From NCBI GenBank assembly GCA_025738555.1, contig JAOVFP010000018.1, forward strand, positions 2,976,001-3,040,000: a DNA stretch of 64,000 bases, in the 5' to 3' direction. Origin of the DNA: Cyathus striatus (taxonomy: Eukaryota; Basidiomycota; Agaricomycetes; Agaricales; Nidulariaceae). The notes beneath the pieces were generated by a model. That model saw nothing but the letters and a program-made list of their open reading frames with translations. It had not been told where the DNA came from and did no database searches. The position numbers and the translations under genes are program-made. Positions within the stretch are counted from its first letter, which is position 1. The number at the start of each line of letters is the position of its first letter. Shown here piece by piece: positions 33,520 through 44,425 of this stretch.

Positions 33520-35409
33520 ATGTCTTCCCTGCTACAACAGCATCTGGGTACTAATTATATCCCCTCCATCGAAGAGATAAGCCAAATAAAGGACATGCTA
33601 GAGGTCACAGACAAAGAGATACGTAAAATAGACGTTGAGATCGACCAGCTACAGCGACAGTTGCACTTGCTTCTAGAGAAACGAACGAGAGTACACGATT
33701 TCGCTGAGCAACGTCGAGCTCTAATATCACCTGTTCGGCGGCTGAATCGAGATATTCTGCAGGAAATCTTCCTCGCTTGCCTTCCAGAAGACCGAAACCC
33801 GTGCATGAGCGCCACGGAAGCACCGATCTTACTCACCCGCATCTGCAGTTCATGGAGGAGCATTGCTCAATCACTGTCACGTTTATGGTCCTCGATTCAT
33901 ATTGTCCTTCCTTGCTTTACGATCGGATACATCCCCAAAGAATCAGTTCTTTCCTTTCAGGAAGAAGTGATGATGAAGCTTGCGCAGCGTCAATCAGGTA
34001 CGGTGGAGTGGTTGGATAGATCTCGCGGGTGTCCATTATCTATATCTGTCTATCAGACCTCCGATTTCGGTCCTGTGTATCCAAATGACGAAGACTTGTT
34101 GGAGGAAGAATGCCAACTACATCTATCATTTGTCATTAACACATTGCTTCCATATTCTAAAAAATGGAAAGAAATCGATTTTTGTCTTCGCCCCGACATT
34201 TTAAATCCCATTTTGAAGAATTGGCTTACGGCTCAACACACACCATTGCTAAGGAGATTTCATATTACATCTCAAGAGACGCACAGATCATTACGCACTT
34301 TTCCCGAAACGTTCCTATCATGGGAGAACATTGTTGGCAGCCACATTCTGTCTTCACAACTCACACATGTTACCATTCTCGGATCTTTATTACCAAAATC
34401 CAATTTATCGCTTATCCCGCATTCAGTTTGGACACAAGTCACAGAGCTTACCTTGGATACATCGTGTCCTCCCAGAGGAAATTTGAATGTGGTGAATGGC
34501 ACGGTGTCCCTAGTTGATATTACTCGGACTATACTTTGCCATTGCCAGTCTCTGGAAACATTGAAGCTGAACATATTCACCTATGCGGAGGTTGAACATG
34601 ATAACCCCATATCACCTCCGAACTTTGGGACTATTACACTTCCCAATCTGAAAGCATTTTCTTTGGAAATGTCATCAGTAACATCCCAGCTTATAGCTTT
34701 CGCAAATAGCATACAGCTTCCTTCCCTTGAAAATTTTGATCTCCAGATACGTTGCGGCAGAGCACCTCGTGCAATAGAGGTGCTGCTACAGAATATTGGA
34801 CAAAATTTACAGTCCTTAGGGTTGTACGGGCTTGGATGGAAGGACGATGAAAGAATGAACATGGTGAAGCTCCTTCAGCTGACCCCGAACCTTAAATGCC
34901 TGAAACTCACCTCGAAGATTCTCCATTTTACTAACAAACGGTGGCCAGCATCGCCAGGAGATGGTATCGGTACCAGTGGCCATTGCGCTATCAAAGAGTT
35001 AGTCAATAATAATCTTCTGAATTCACTCTCACCTCTAGGAAAAGCGTACTCTGATATCATATGTCCGCAACTGGAAGTATTCGACTGCGATCCCAAACTG
35101 TATACCGGTATATCTTCATCTGCGTTAAAAGAATTTGTTGCCGCGCGCCAGAATGCACACCTTCTTGATGATAGAATTGCTTCTCTTCGACGAGTATGTA
35201 TAAAGCTGGAAGAGCTTAAAAAACCGGAGGACCGGAATGAGAAACAAGTTTCGCTTGGGGAAGACTCGGCTGTGTACTTCAAGACGGATCTTAATAATTA
35301 CCGTAGACCTAAACTTTCTCCTATGTCTGGCCTGGTTATCCAAAAGAAGAAGCCATCGGGAATGGGGCCAAAAAAATATGACCACTATGAAGCTTATACA
35401 TACTTATAA
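33520..35409 (+). CDS. F-box protein with N-terminal coiled coil, 629 aa, single exon
   Basis: This is an intact member of the coiled-coil F-box family. The start MSSLLQQHLGTNYIPS is conserved. Residues about 20-68 are a coiled coil (IRKIDVEIDQLQRQLHLLLEK). The F-box at about 70-125 has RRLNRDILQEIFLACLP, NPCMS, APILLTRICSSWRSIA and LWSSIHIVLP. An LRR-like body follows, then SPLGKAYSDIICPQLEVFDCD, LKEFVAARQNAHLLDDRIASLR, LGEDSAVYFK and a tail ending EAYTYL. It is the first of three co-oriented copies up to 42002. Likely an SCF adaptor with unknown target. Confidence 0.88.
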   Translation: MSSLLQQHLGTNYIPSIEEISQIKDMLEVTDKEIRKIDVEIDQLQRQLHLLLEKRTRVHDFAEQRRALISPVRRLNRDILQEIFLACLPEDRNPCMSATEAPILLTRICSSWRSIAQSLSRLWSSIHIVLPCFTIGYIPKESVLSFQEEVMMKLAQRQSGTVEWLDRSRGCPLSISVYQTSDFGPVYPNDEDLLEEECQLHLSFVINTLLPYSKKWKEIDFCLRPDILNPILKNWLTAQHTPLLRRFHITSQETHRSLRTFPETFLSWENIVGSHILSSQLTHVTILGSLLPKSNLSLIPHSVWTQVTELTLDTSCPPRGNLNVVNGTVSLVDITRTILCHCQSLETLKLNIFTYAEVEHDNPISPPNFGTITLPNLKAFSLEMSSVTSQLIAFANSIQLPSLENFDLQIRCGRAPRAIEVLLQNIGQNLQSLGLYGLGWKDDERMNMVKLLQLTPNLKCLKLTSKILHFTNKRWPASPGDGIGTSGHCAIKELVNNNLLNSLSPLGKAYSDIICPQLEVFDCDPKLYTGISSSALKEFVAARQNAHLLDDRIASLRRVCIKLEELKKPEDRNEKQVSLGEDSAVYFKTDLNNYRRPKLSPMSGLVIQKKKPSGMGPKKYDHYEAYTYL

Positions 35410-36618
35410 CTGAAAATGATGATGTTGTCAAGTGTGTCACCGTATTAACTACCGTTAGCCTGATATCACCTTTAATTTAACGCAGCTAGAGTTGAAAAAG
35501 ATCATTTACTCAGCTGTGGCCTATTTTTTTTAATGCAAAAAAGATAGGAAGACAGCAGTAGATACGTTTGAGACGATGATACGTTAAGTATTGTGTTACT
35601 GCACAAAGTAGCTGCCCAATCTGGGTGGGCTTGAGAACAAATTGGATAGCAGGATCAAGTGAAAAAACATGCAATGGAACAAGAACATTACACCAAGGCT
35701 GTCACTACATAGTAAGTCAGTGATATGCTTCCTCTTTCACTTTCATTTTTATCATGTAAGAAACGATGAATACCATCACGTTACCTTAAGAGTTCGCGTC
35801 GGCGAATCACATTAAATCACATCTTTCACTTTCATCAGTTATATTTATTCTCCTTAAATCTCGCAGCATCAGAAAAGGTCATCGCGCCCAGTGTGGGTGG
35901 ATCAATTATAATTTTGTCATTCGTATTTATACTTCTCACTAGATGTTCGCAACAGCTCCTCCAGTGCCGCTATCTCAGCTTTCGGAGTTACACACAGCGA
36001 TGGGTACGGCGCGCCGGGCGCAGTGGCTGGCGGCAGGGATACGTACGCTTCCCGATATGGTATGGTTTTTTATATATAAATCACGTGGCATGTTCGGTTC
36101 AGGTGTTTCAATTTGCAAGCGAGCATTTGAAACGAACCTTGGACATCTCGTCAACCGTACACTGCGCTGTTATAGGTGAAATGATTATAACGTACTTCCA
36201 AAGCTCCAATATCACCCCAGATAATAGTGAATCGGATCAGGGTAAATATGGTGCAACTCGATTTTCCACACCTTCCAAAAGAGGCTATTTTGCGCATCGG
36301 GGTGAGAACAATATTCTGAATATGTACCATATTTACAATGATCCGATTTACCCTTGTCTGAGGTGGATCAGTTTCCAATCTATCACATCACATTCAAACC
36401 CTTAGGCTATGAAAGTGATAATGATACCCAACTTTCCGATACTTATAGCACTAAACCGATCCCAAACCTTTCGCCCCCTGTATTTATACCCTTTACACAC
36501 CCGCAAGTCCTATCCCTCTCTCACCTTCCTTGTGGTCCAGTATTAAAGGCAAGTGTTTGACAAATATTTAAACCTCGTTGGTCCATCTTCATTTCTATAC
36601 CAAAGACAGGTTATATCT
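35410..36618. other. Intergenic
   Basis: About 1.2 kb lie between two F-box genes of the same strand. A 170-codon plus frame (35893-36405) shows no recognisable domain. The segment should contain the 3' end of one gene and the promoter of the next. No repeat was recognised. Confidence 0.35.
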
Positions 36619-38193
36619 ATGTGTTCTCTATTCCAACAATATCTGGGAACCAACTTTGCTCCTTCCAACCACGAGTTAGAGCAAATTAAGGAATTGCTAA
36701 AGACTTCAAACAAAGAACTACGCAATATTGACGTTGAAATTGGCCATCTGAACCAACGGCTACAATTTATGCAGGAAAAACGTTCAAGACTAAAAATCGT
36801 TACTGAGCGTTATCGAGCTCTGATATCTCCCGCTCGGCAGCTTCCCCGCGATATTTTGGAGGAAATCTTTTTGGCATGCCTTCCGACGGACCGAAATCCC
36901 TGCATAAGCACCGCAGAAGCTCCTATTCTCCTAACACACATCTGCAGTTCATGGAGGAGTATTGCACTATCGTTACCAAGACTATGGTCCGCAATTCATA
37001 TCGCTCTTCCTAGTTTTCGTAGGGACACATCGATGCCCGCGGGCTCACTTGCCAGTATGATAATGTCATTGCGTGAGAGCCCAGTTTCTCAAAACGAGGA
37101 AGAAATGCAACGAAAACTTTGTCAGTATCGAACGGCAGTGTCAACATGGCTCGGAAGGTCACTCTCATGTCCATTATATATATCTGTATGTCAGACCCCT
37201 GACATGTACAAGATCATGGACCTGCGGCATATTCTGGAAAAAGAACGACGATTACACCTTTCATTTATAACTGGCATCTTGCTTCCGTATTTTCAACGCT
37301 GCCATGATATTAACATCTGCCTTTCCTCTTCAATTCTCCGTGAACTATTGGAGAACATTCTTACGCCTGAATGCGCGCCTATGCTCAAGTCTCTTCATCT
37401 TACGTCTAAAGAGAAGCAAACAAATTACTATCCACAGGATAACACACACCTGGAATGGAAGCACATAGCTCGCTTTCTTTCTTCGGGACTTACCACACTT
37501 TCCCTGGACAAAGTAGCTATTCAAGCCTCTGATTTGTCTTCTATCCCACTTCTTGGTTTGGAACTAATTACAGAGCTGAATCTGGACATAGATCATCCGC
37601 GTCGTAGCACATTCGGTGCTGTCCCGCCAGCGGAAATTGCATACACAATTATTCGTCGTTGCCAATCTTTAGAAATATTGAAATTGAACCTACACAATTT
37701 CAACAGTACTGGCTTTGATTCCCCGTGGCCACACGATATCGAGCCCAGTATCCTACCCAAGCTAACGACATTATCTCTGAACGTTTCATCTGTATCATTC
37801 CAGGCAATAGGTTTCATCGAGCATCTACGTTTACCTTCTCTGAAGACGTTAAATATCCAGATCTCCAATTACCGCGGTGATGAAGACATATTATTAATGT
37901 TGCCTCAAGATATAGTTGAAACATTACTACGCAACTGTGGAGAGAACTTGCACTCTCTAGGATTATACGCATGGATGGTTGACTCTGCACAGCTAAATAT
38001 AGTGCCGCTGCTTCATTTAACTCCGAATCTTAGATGTCTAAAGCTATTTCCCAAAGGGATCGACTTTACTCACGATAGATGGGCATGGCCGCCTCAGGGG
38101 TCAGATGAAGGAATTGCGACCAACAAAGATTATATCAAGTTTATCGGCTCTGACCTGTTGTCTACACTCTCGCCATTTAGAAATGAGTTATAG
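36619..38193 (+). CDS. F-box protein with N-terminal coiled coil, C-terminally shortened, 524 aa
   Basis: The start was set at the ATG at 36619 (MCSLFQQYLGTNFAPS), which matches the paralogue N-termini; an in-frame ATG 22 codons upstream is less likely. A coiled coil (IDVEIGHLNQRLQFMQEK) and an F-box (RQLPRDILEEIFLACLP, NPCIS, APILLTHICSSWRSIA, LWSAIHIALP) are intact, as is the LRR-like body. The frame ends at LLSTLSPFRNEL, just where relatives continue with SPLGKxYSDIICPxLEV. About 100 residues, including the conserved LLDDRIAxLR and YTDL tail, are therefore missing. Downstream DNA does not obviously encode the lost part. It may be a functional short form or an early pseudogene. Confidence 0.8.
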   Translation: MCSLFQQYLGTNFAPSNHELEQIKELLKTSNKELRNIDVEIGHLNQRLQFMQEKRSRLKIVTERYRALISPARQLPRDILEEIFLACLPTDRNPCISTAEAPILLTHICSSWRSIALSLPRLWSAIHIALPSFRRDTSMPAGSLASMIMSLRESPVSQNEEEMQRKLCQYRTAVSTWLGRSLSCPLYISVCQTPDMYKIMDLRHILEKERRLHLSFITGILLPYFQRCHDINICLSSSILRELLENILTPECAPMLKSLHLTSKEKQTNYYPQDNTHLEWKHIARFLSSGLTTLSLDKVAIQASDLSSIPLLGLELITELNLDIDHPRRSTFGAVPPAEIAYTIIRRCQSLEILKLNLHNFNSTGFDSPWPHDIEPSILPKLTTLSLNVSSVSFQAIGFIEHLRLPSLKTLNIQISNYRGDEDILLMLPQDIVETLLRNCGENLHSLGLYAWMVDSAQLNIVPLLHLTPNLRCLKLFPKGIDFTHDRWAWPPQGSDEGIATNKDYIKFIGSDLLSTLSPFRNEL

Positions 38194-40148
38194 TTTGCAA
38201 GAATATGCGGAGCATACGTACCATTACGCTAATTGAATTACTTTCATCGATACTCCTACATTCATCAAAAAGTAGTATATATCAAGTAGGTCCGGGCCCC
38301 GAGGTGGAGGGAAATGGATGTAGGTCCTAGCCTGTCCTAGTCTGTACTTGTGGACGGAAGGTGGACAAAACGAAAGGCCATATTTGATTAATGTTTCTAA
38401 ACTCTTAATAATACCTAGAGCCCACTAACGACTTGGTAGTAAGTAGTACAAGAAATGATACAAAATATGAACGAAATCGAGTACTTTATATACTTTGAAT
38501 ATAGGACTTGGAGAAAAGCTATTTTGTCTACTGATATGTCGTGCTTCGTAGTAGGACACTATAACAGACTACTAAGCAGTCCGAAAATTCAATTAAATAG
38601 TAACAAGTACGCAGCTTGTATGACTCCATTGAATGTTACATGAGATAGGTTATTGGGGAATTGATCATGGTATAAGGCCTCAGTACTAAGTACTGCTAAT
38701 GTAACTTATCTGAAGAGGACGAACGGAGGTACCATAGGCAAATTGCCGAAGAATTGAACTCCAATATACACGACTTTGCAACGGCTTCACAGCACCGGAA
38801 TCTACTGCCAAAAAATTTGCGATTTCGAGCCCCATAACCCAACTAAAGCTAGTGGGAATTAACGAGAATCATCTATAGTAAAAGGACACATGTCGACCTA
38901 ACTTCGTCTGAACGGGTTCGACTCACGTTCATGGCGCCGAAGGATGAACCCGGAATTTGCAATGAAAAGTAGGTATGCCATATTTTTCCGCCAGCTCTTC
39001 TGCTACGAATATATCCACTTATTAGAACAAGACGATTTCGGTTTTAATAACATTTTTACAATATATATGTAAGTATGTACCTGAGATGTGATTTAGTTGG
39101 AGCACTAAAAAAGGATCCACAGCACATTTGACTTTTACTTACATTTCAAGTTAACCCATATCACCCTTCGAAGTTTTCAGGTCAACAAATATAGCAGATG
39201 GCGTTAGAAAAGATGTTGGTCTGCATTCTGACATAAGTACTTATGTTTCAGTTACTTCTGGGCAAAAATATTGTAAGGACCTACCACTGGTACTAGGCAA
39301 AGAGGCTCGTAGTATCATGAATTAACATGCAAGCGATATCATAAAAGCAAGAAAAGAACCAAATACTAGCCTGAATCTCAAAGCGTTAGAGAAAACGAGT
39401 TGTTATCATGGTGAATTGTGCGTTGTGATGCGATGAGGTCGTAATATTGACTGCGATTCCCAAGTGATGATACTAACGGATATTTTGTTGTAAGCCTCAT
39501 GAAAAGATTTATGAAAGCGTGCCAGGTTGCGCATCTGAGTTGATACTCGAGTTCTTGCTCTCGAGAAATTACAAATATTTATCTGTCCTTGGTTAAATTC
39601 AGCGATGGATACTAGAGCACGTATGGCATCTCATTGGAAAAGATTTCATCCGAGGCCTATACAGATCCATACGCTATATCATACCCTTGAAATTTTTGGG
39701 CTACTTTCATATTTTTATTTATCTTTGTCCTATCCTTTTTTGACAGGAAAGACTGTTGGAACTATTTCATAGTAATCAGAAGCATTATACTTCGTTAGTA
39801 ATATTTAGTCTAGGTCGTGGAGCTAGTTGCATCACCCATCTATTTTTGTTTCCAACCTCTTTGTTATATTTAACATATCATGCTTCCTAAAGCTATCAAA
39901 AAGCGCTAGGCCGGTATACTTATATTCAGATACTTATCTAAGTTGATACAACGTAACGCGTTCATTCAAGTTCAAGCTCCGACGAACGTCAAAAAATTTA
40001 GTGTTCCCACCTGCCACGCTCTTCCCTCTTAAGCCAACTTCTGGGCAAAGTGCAATTGGCAAGTATTATTTTCTTAAAACTTATAACCTTTCAACTGAAT
40101 TGCCTTAGTCAGATTTTTTTTAATACACTCAGAACAGTCTGTCAATAA
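38194..40148. other. Intergenic, AT-rich, about 2 kb
   Basis: No gene was recognised; open frames are at most about 60 codons. A GGGTTCGACTC word near 38914 recalls a tRNA T-loop but no tRNA fold could be built around it. No duplicated segment of the neighbouring F-box genes was found beyond their promoters. Confidence 0.35.
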
Positions 40149-42002
40149 ATGTTTTCTCAAGTTCAGCAACATCTACGAACAAATTATGTTCCTTCCATCC
40201 AAGAGCTAGAAAACATTAAGAATCTATTAGAGGCTTCTACCAAAGAGATTCGCCATCTCGATCTTGAAATTGCCCGACTGGATAAACAGTTAGACATACT
40301 AAAGGAGAAACGCTCCAAAGTACAGGACCTTCTTGAACAATATCAAGCTTTAGTGTCACCCGCTCGGCGACTTAGTCAAGATGTTTTGGAGGAAATTTTT
40401 CTTGCTTGCCTTCCAGAGGACCGAAACCCTTGCATGACTGTTACAGAAGCACCGATATTGCTCACCCGCATCTGCAGCTCGTGGAGGAGTATTGCACTGT
40501 CATCACCACGGCTATGGTCTGCAATCCACATTGTTCTTCCTAGTTTCTGTGTAGCGGGAGCGTCAAAGTCTGAGAGCTCAGCTCTTTCTCATCAGGAAGA
40601 AGTACGAATAAAACTGCAACAGCGTCAAGCCGCAACAAAGGAATGGTTAGAAAGGTCTCATAGTTGCCTATTGTCCATATCAGTGTATATGACCCCTGAT
40701 GACTCCCCGGGCCATGCCATTACGGACAATTATTACGATGATATCATAGAGGAAGAGGAGCGACTACACTTATCATTTTTCGCCAACTCATTAATTCCAT
40801 GCTCACAACGTTGGTATGAAATCGACATCTGCCTTTCTCCTCAAGTTTTAAACTATCTTTTCAAGAATGAGCTTTCAGCCCAATGCATGCGGGCACTTAA
40901 GAAACTTCATATTACATGTCGAGAGTTGCGCCATACATCTTGGTGGGACAACATTCACCTGGAGTGGAAGAACTTAATGAATTCCCTTTCTTCGCAACTC
41001 ACCCATCTCACCTTTCTTGGAATTGCTATCAGACCTTCAGATTTGCCTCTTATCCCACACTTACCCTTGGACCAAATTACTGATCTACAAATGGATACCG
41101 TTCCCTCCGACATGGCTATGAATTCTGGAATACCCTTAGCTGACATTGCATACTCGGTCTTTTGCCATTGCCAGTGTTTGAAAACATTAAAATTGAATGT
41201 ATTCAACGATAATGATGCTTATCCATGGCCAAGCGACAATCGCCTTATTACTCTTCCCAGCCTGACAACTATGTCTCTATATGTACCATATTTAACGACT
41301 GAAACCATCGGTTTCATGAAGGCGCTACACTTACCTTCGTTGATTAAACTGAACCTGGAGATATCTCGGTACCATCCCCTCACTACTGATATGACAGTTC
41401 AAGAAGCTGCACAGATGTTGCTACGTAAATTTGGAAGTAACCTACAATATCTAGGATTGTACTCACCTTCGTACGGTCCTGGTGCGAAACTGGCGAAAAT
41501 CCTTCCAATGATTCCAAATATTAGAACTCTCAGGCTTTTCTCATCTTCCATCCATGCCACCCACGATCGATGGGAGCCCAGAGCAAGGGAAGTGACTCAA
41601 AATGTTGGACATCTCATCAACGATGATCTCTTATATGAACTTTCGCCTCAAGGAAAGGAGTACTCTGATATCAGATGTCCAAAACTTGAAGTGTTGGATT
41701 TCCATCCCCTTCTGAGGACCGAGGTTTCTTCGACCGCCTTGAAAGAATTTGTGAAAGCGCGCTATCGCGCCCATCTTCTTGATAATCGGATTGCTGCTCT
41801 TAGACAACTACGCATATTCGTCAATGAGCATAAGGAACAGGAACAAGGAAAAGTTCCCTTTGGGAAAGGCTCGCGCATATACTTCAAGAAACCAGAATCA
41901 TACGAAGTTTCGTTTTCTCCTTGGGGAGGGTTTGCAGCGCGGTCTGGAGAAAGTTCACCAGAGACAGAATTCTGGGACTGTGAAGTTTACACAGATCTAT
42001 AA
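40149..42002 (+). CDS. F-box protein with N-terminal coiled coil, 617 aa, single exon
   Basis: This is an intact family member, closest in its ends to the gene at 1080-3023. Start MFSQVQQHLRTNYVPS; coiled coil about 20-68 (IRHLDLEIARLDKQLDILKEK); F-box about 70-125 (RRLSQDVLEEIFLACLP, NPCMT, APILLTRICSSWRSIA, LWSAIHIVLP). The body has LRR-like strands (LPSLIKLNLEIS, NLQYLGLYSP, NIRTLRLFSS). The end carries SPQGKEYSDIRCPKLEVLDF, LKEFVKARYRAHLLDNRIAALR, FGKGSRIYFKK, FSPWGGFAAR and terminal EVYTDL. Likely an SCF adaptor with unknown target. Confidence 0.88.
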   Translation: MFSQVQQHLRTNYVPSIQELENIKNLLEASTKEIRHLDLEIARLDKQLDILKEKRSKVQDLLEQYQALVSPARRLSQDVLEEIFLACLPEDRNPCMTVTEAPILLTRICSSWRSIALSSPRLWSAIHIVLPSFCVAGASKSESSALSHQEEVRIKLQQRQAATKEWLERSHSCLLSISVYMTPDDSPGHAITDNYYDDIIEEEERLHLSFFANSLIPCSQRWYEIDICLSPQVLNYLFKNELSAQCMRALKKLHITCRELRHTSWWDNIHLEWKNLMNSLSSQLTHLTFLGIAIRPSDLPLIPHLPLDQITDLQMDTVPSDMAMNSGIPLADIAYSVFCHCQCLKTLKLNVFNDNDAYPWPSDNRLITLPSLTTMSLYVPYLTTETIGFMKALHLPSLIKLNLEISRYHPLTTDMTVQEAAQMLLRKFGSNLQYLGLYSPSYGPGAKLAKILPMIPNIRTLRLFSSSIHATHDRWEPRAREVTQNVGHLINDDLLYELSPQGKEYSDIRCPKLEVLDFHPLLRTEVSSTALKEFVKARYRAHLLDNRIAALRQLRIFVNEHKEQEQGKVPFGKGSRIYFKKPESYEVSFSPWGGFAARSGESSPETEFWDCEVYTDL

Positions 42003-43060
42003 ACATGAACACGAACTCACGTTACAGCTGGAACCAATAGAACACCGCATAGTAGCACGAAAGGAACTCGCAACAAGACATAACATCCACCATGTTTCAC
42101 ATTCCATATAACCCTACAGTTACAACAAACTTCTACCTAGTAAGCAACTTTCACAGCATACAGAACACAAAAAGCGGGAATAGACCCAACACCGAACTAC
42201 AAACACGAAAAAACCATAATAAGGTTTACTAAATAACCCATTCCAGAGAAGAAAGAAGGGCAAAATAACCGAATCAGAAGAAAGAACATGAAAGAAGGCA
42301 ATAGTTAGAAACTTTAAAAAGCATAAACGCCCGTCAAGCACGCAATAATGACATGTGCATGCCCACATAAATGTAAAAAAAGGTAAACAGGATATTGAGG
42401 GTAATTTAGGTAACCCATGTGAGAAAAAACAGATGTGGAAGCAAACACATAAGGAAAAGGGAAAGAGTGAAGGGGGATTCGAAGGAATCAAACACGTCCC
42501 AACCGGGCCCATATTGTCGCAATAACAATGAAAGGCCCTGTTGAAGGTCAAATTGCCTGCGGAAACCCCCACCCAATGAAGTTATTGGATGGAGAGAGTT
42601 TGATTTGTTGGGTCAAATATTCATGAACCAACAGCATAGGAGAACAAACGTAAATAGGAAAAGAAAGATACGTAACACGAAACAAGGAGAAAACCACGAA
42701 AGAAAAGGAGCTTGAGCGATCATTGCAAAAACGGGAAAAGGGAACAAATGCCAACCTGAATCGCAAGGGAGAAGAGAGGTCAGACAGCGATGGCGTCTCC
42801 AACCTTTACGATATTGGGCATTTATTTGGTCCTTTTTCCATTGGACATTTTTGCGTGAGCATGGAAGTAATGACTGTGGCGGGGGGAGGGCAGGGCAGAG
42901 GATAGATATTACTAATGGCAGTGTGCGGTGGTATCATACTACAACAACATGCGAGACACCAAGAAAGGAAACCCAAGAAAAGAGGTGAGGTGAAAGAAGG
43001 TTTTGCATGAACAAAAGGCGCTCACGCGATGCAAATGAGGATAAGCAACGCTCCCAGCTG
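42003..43060. other. Intergenic, convergent 3' ends
   Basis: About 1 kb lies between the F-box gene and the 3' end of the Zn2Cys6 gene. A 150-codon minus frame (42120-42572) is rich in Phe, Cys and Leu and looks like chance translation of A-rich sequence. Nothing else was seen. Confidence 0.35.
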
Positions 43061-44425
43061 TCATGCAGGCACGTCACCACCCGCAGGCTCCACCGCCGCC
43101 GAATCCTCCTTCTCCTTGCGCTCCCCAGAAGCAGCCGGAGCGGCAGTCTTGGTCTTCTTTGCCTTTGATTCACTACCCTTTGACACCCGGGGCCGCTTTT
43201 TCGGTCCATGGTCGTTGCCGTTGATTTCGGCGGTGGTACCAGACGGCGCAGTGGTGGGAGCCCCAGGCTCGTCTGCCTTCTTCGCAGCATCCGCGGGATT
43301 CATCGTCTGCGGCTGCTGAGATGTTGCAGCCGAGGCGGCATCCTGAGCCGGCGTTGGTGCCGGTGGAGGGGGCTGGGATTGTCCGGGGGGAGGGGGTGCA
43401 CCTTGTGTTGGAGGGTATACTGCAGGGTAGGGCGCGTAGGGAGGGTATGCGCCTGCTGGGATGTAGTATGGCATCATTGGCGCTTGGCCATTGGGATGAG
43501 GGGATCCTTCAGCGCCACCTTGACCGTCAGGTGGATGGGCGATGAACTGGGGAGGATAATACATGTGATGATAGTACGTGCCCTCAGGCGGGGGAGGGGC
43601 AAAGTGATGAGCCTGTACGACAGCATGCATCGCTGCGCTCGTTGTAGCCGCATTTGGAGAGGTCTGTGAGGGTTGTGTCCATTCGCCTTTAGTGAGGAGG
43701 AAAGATAGTTTGATGTCAGAACATGTCTCGATATTCTTAGGACAAGAAGCAAGTTCCGGAAAGCTCACCGGAATCAGACGTACCGTCTGCGGTCTTGTTT
43801 TTACGTTTGTAGGGGCCACGCTTGACACCCTTCTTCCTCTCCTTGCGTTGGCCGTCGACGCACGACTCAGCGATGCCATACTTGACGCATCGCTCGCAGG
43901 GCCTGTTCTCGTCACAGCGCTTGCAGGCCTGGGCACAGTTGGTGCACTAATGAATGGGATGGACCAATTTTAACTGATGAGTCATCTAGCCTTACATGGT
44001 GGGTAACTTACGGCCATTTTGACCTGCTTGCGTTTAGGTTTGGATAAGGCAGCGGCAGTCTGGCTAGCTGGAGGGGGATAGGCTGTGATGAAGGAACAGC
44101 ATCAATGGCAGTTAGGTGGCATGAAGATAACCCAGGATGACATACGCTGGCCTGGAGGGGGGTAGGCATAGACCATGCCTGGTGGAGGTGGAGGAAAGGG
44201 AATCATGTAAGGAGGGCCAGGGGGGGGTACACCGTTCTGGCCGTTCTCGGCGTGATTGGCATCAGGGGCGGGGGCATAGAAGAAGGGAGAAGGGTAGGCG
44301 CCGGGGGCAGCAGGGTAAGGGGCTCCATTGAACTGAGGGGGGAGGTAGGGTCCGACGGTCGGGGGGTAAGGATGTTCTTGAGGGGGCGGTGGATTTGATT
44401 TGGGCTGCTCGGTCATCGTGGTCAT
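43061..44425 (-). CDS. Zn2Cys6-type transcriptional regulator, proline-rich, four exons, 379 aa
   Basis: A fungal binuclear zinc cluster protein, expected to bind DNA in the nucleus. Exons (high to low): 44146-44425, 44012-44082, 43784-43946, 43061-43686; introns of 63, 65 and 97 bp, GT-AG, with the frame closing at 380 codons. Residues 1-93 are Pro/Tyr/Gly-rich. The basic stretch KPKRKQVKMA leads into the cluster with Cys118-x2-Cys121-x6-Cys128-x5-Cys134-x2-Cys137-x8-Cys146 (CTNCAQACKRCDENRPCERC), followed by basic RKERKKGVKRGPYKRKNK. The remainder is low-complexity Pro/Ala/Gln (PPPPGQSQPPPPAPTPAQ), with a Lys-rich, NLS-like segment near the end (GPKKRPRVSKGSESKAKKTK). An exon boundary lies directly before the first zinc Cys. 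No middle-homology regulatory domain is present. Confidence 0.85.

Noticed and set aside
38895..38930. tRNA-like T-loop word GGGTTCGACTC
   Set aside because: No matching A-box, acceptor stem or anticodon arm can be drawn within 100 bp.
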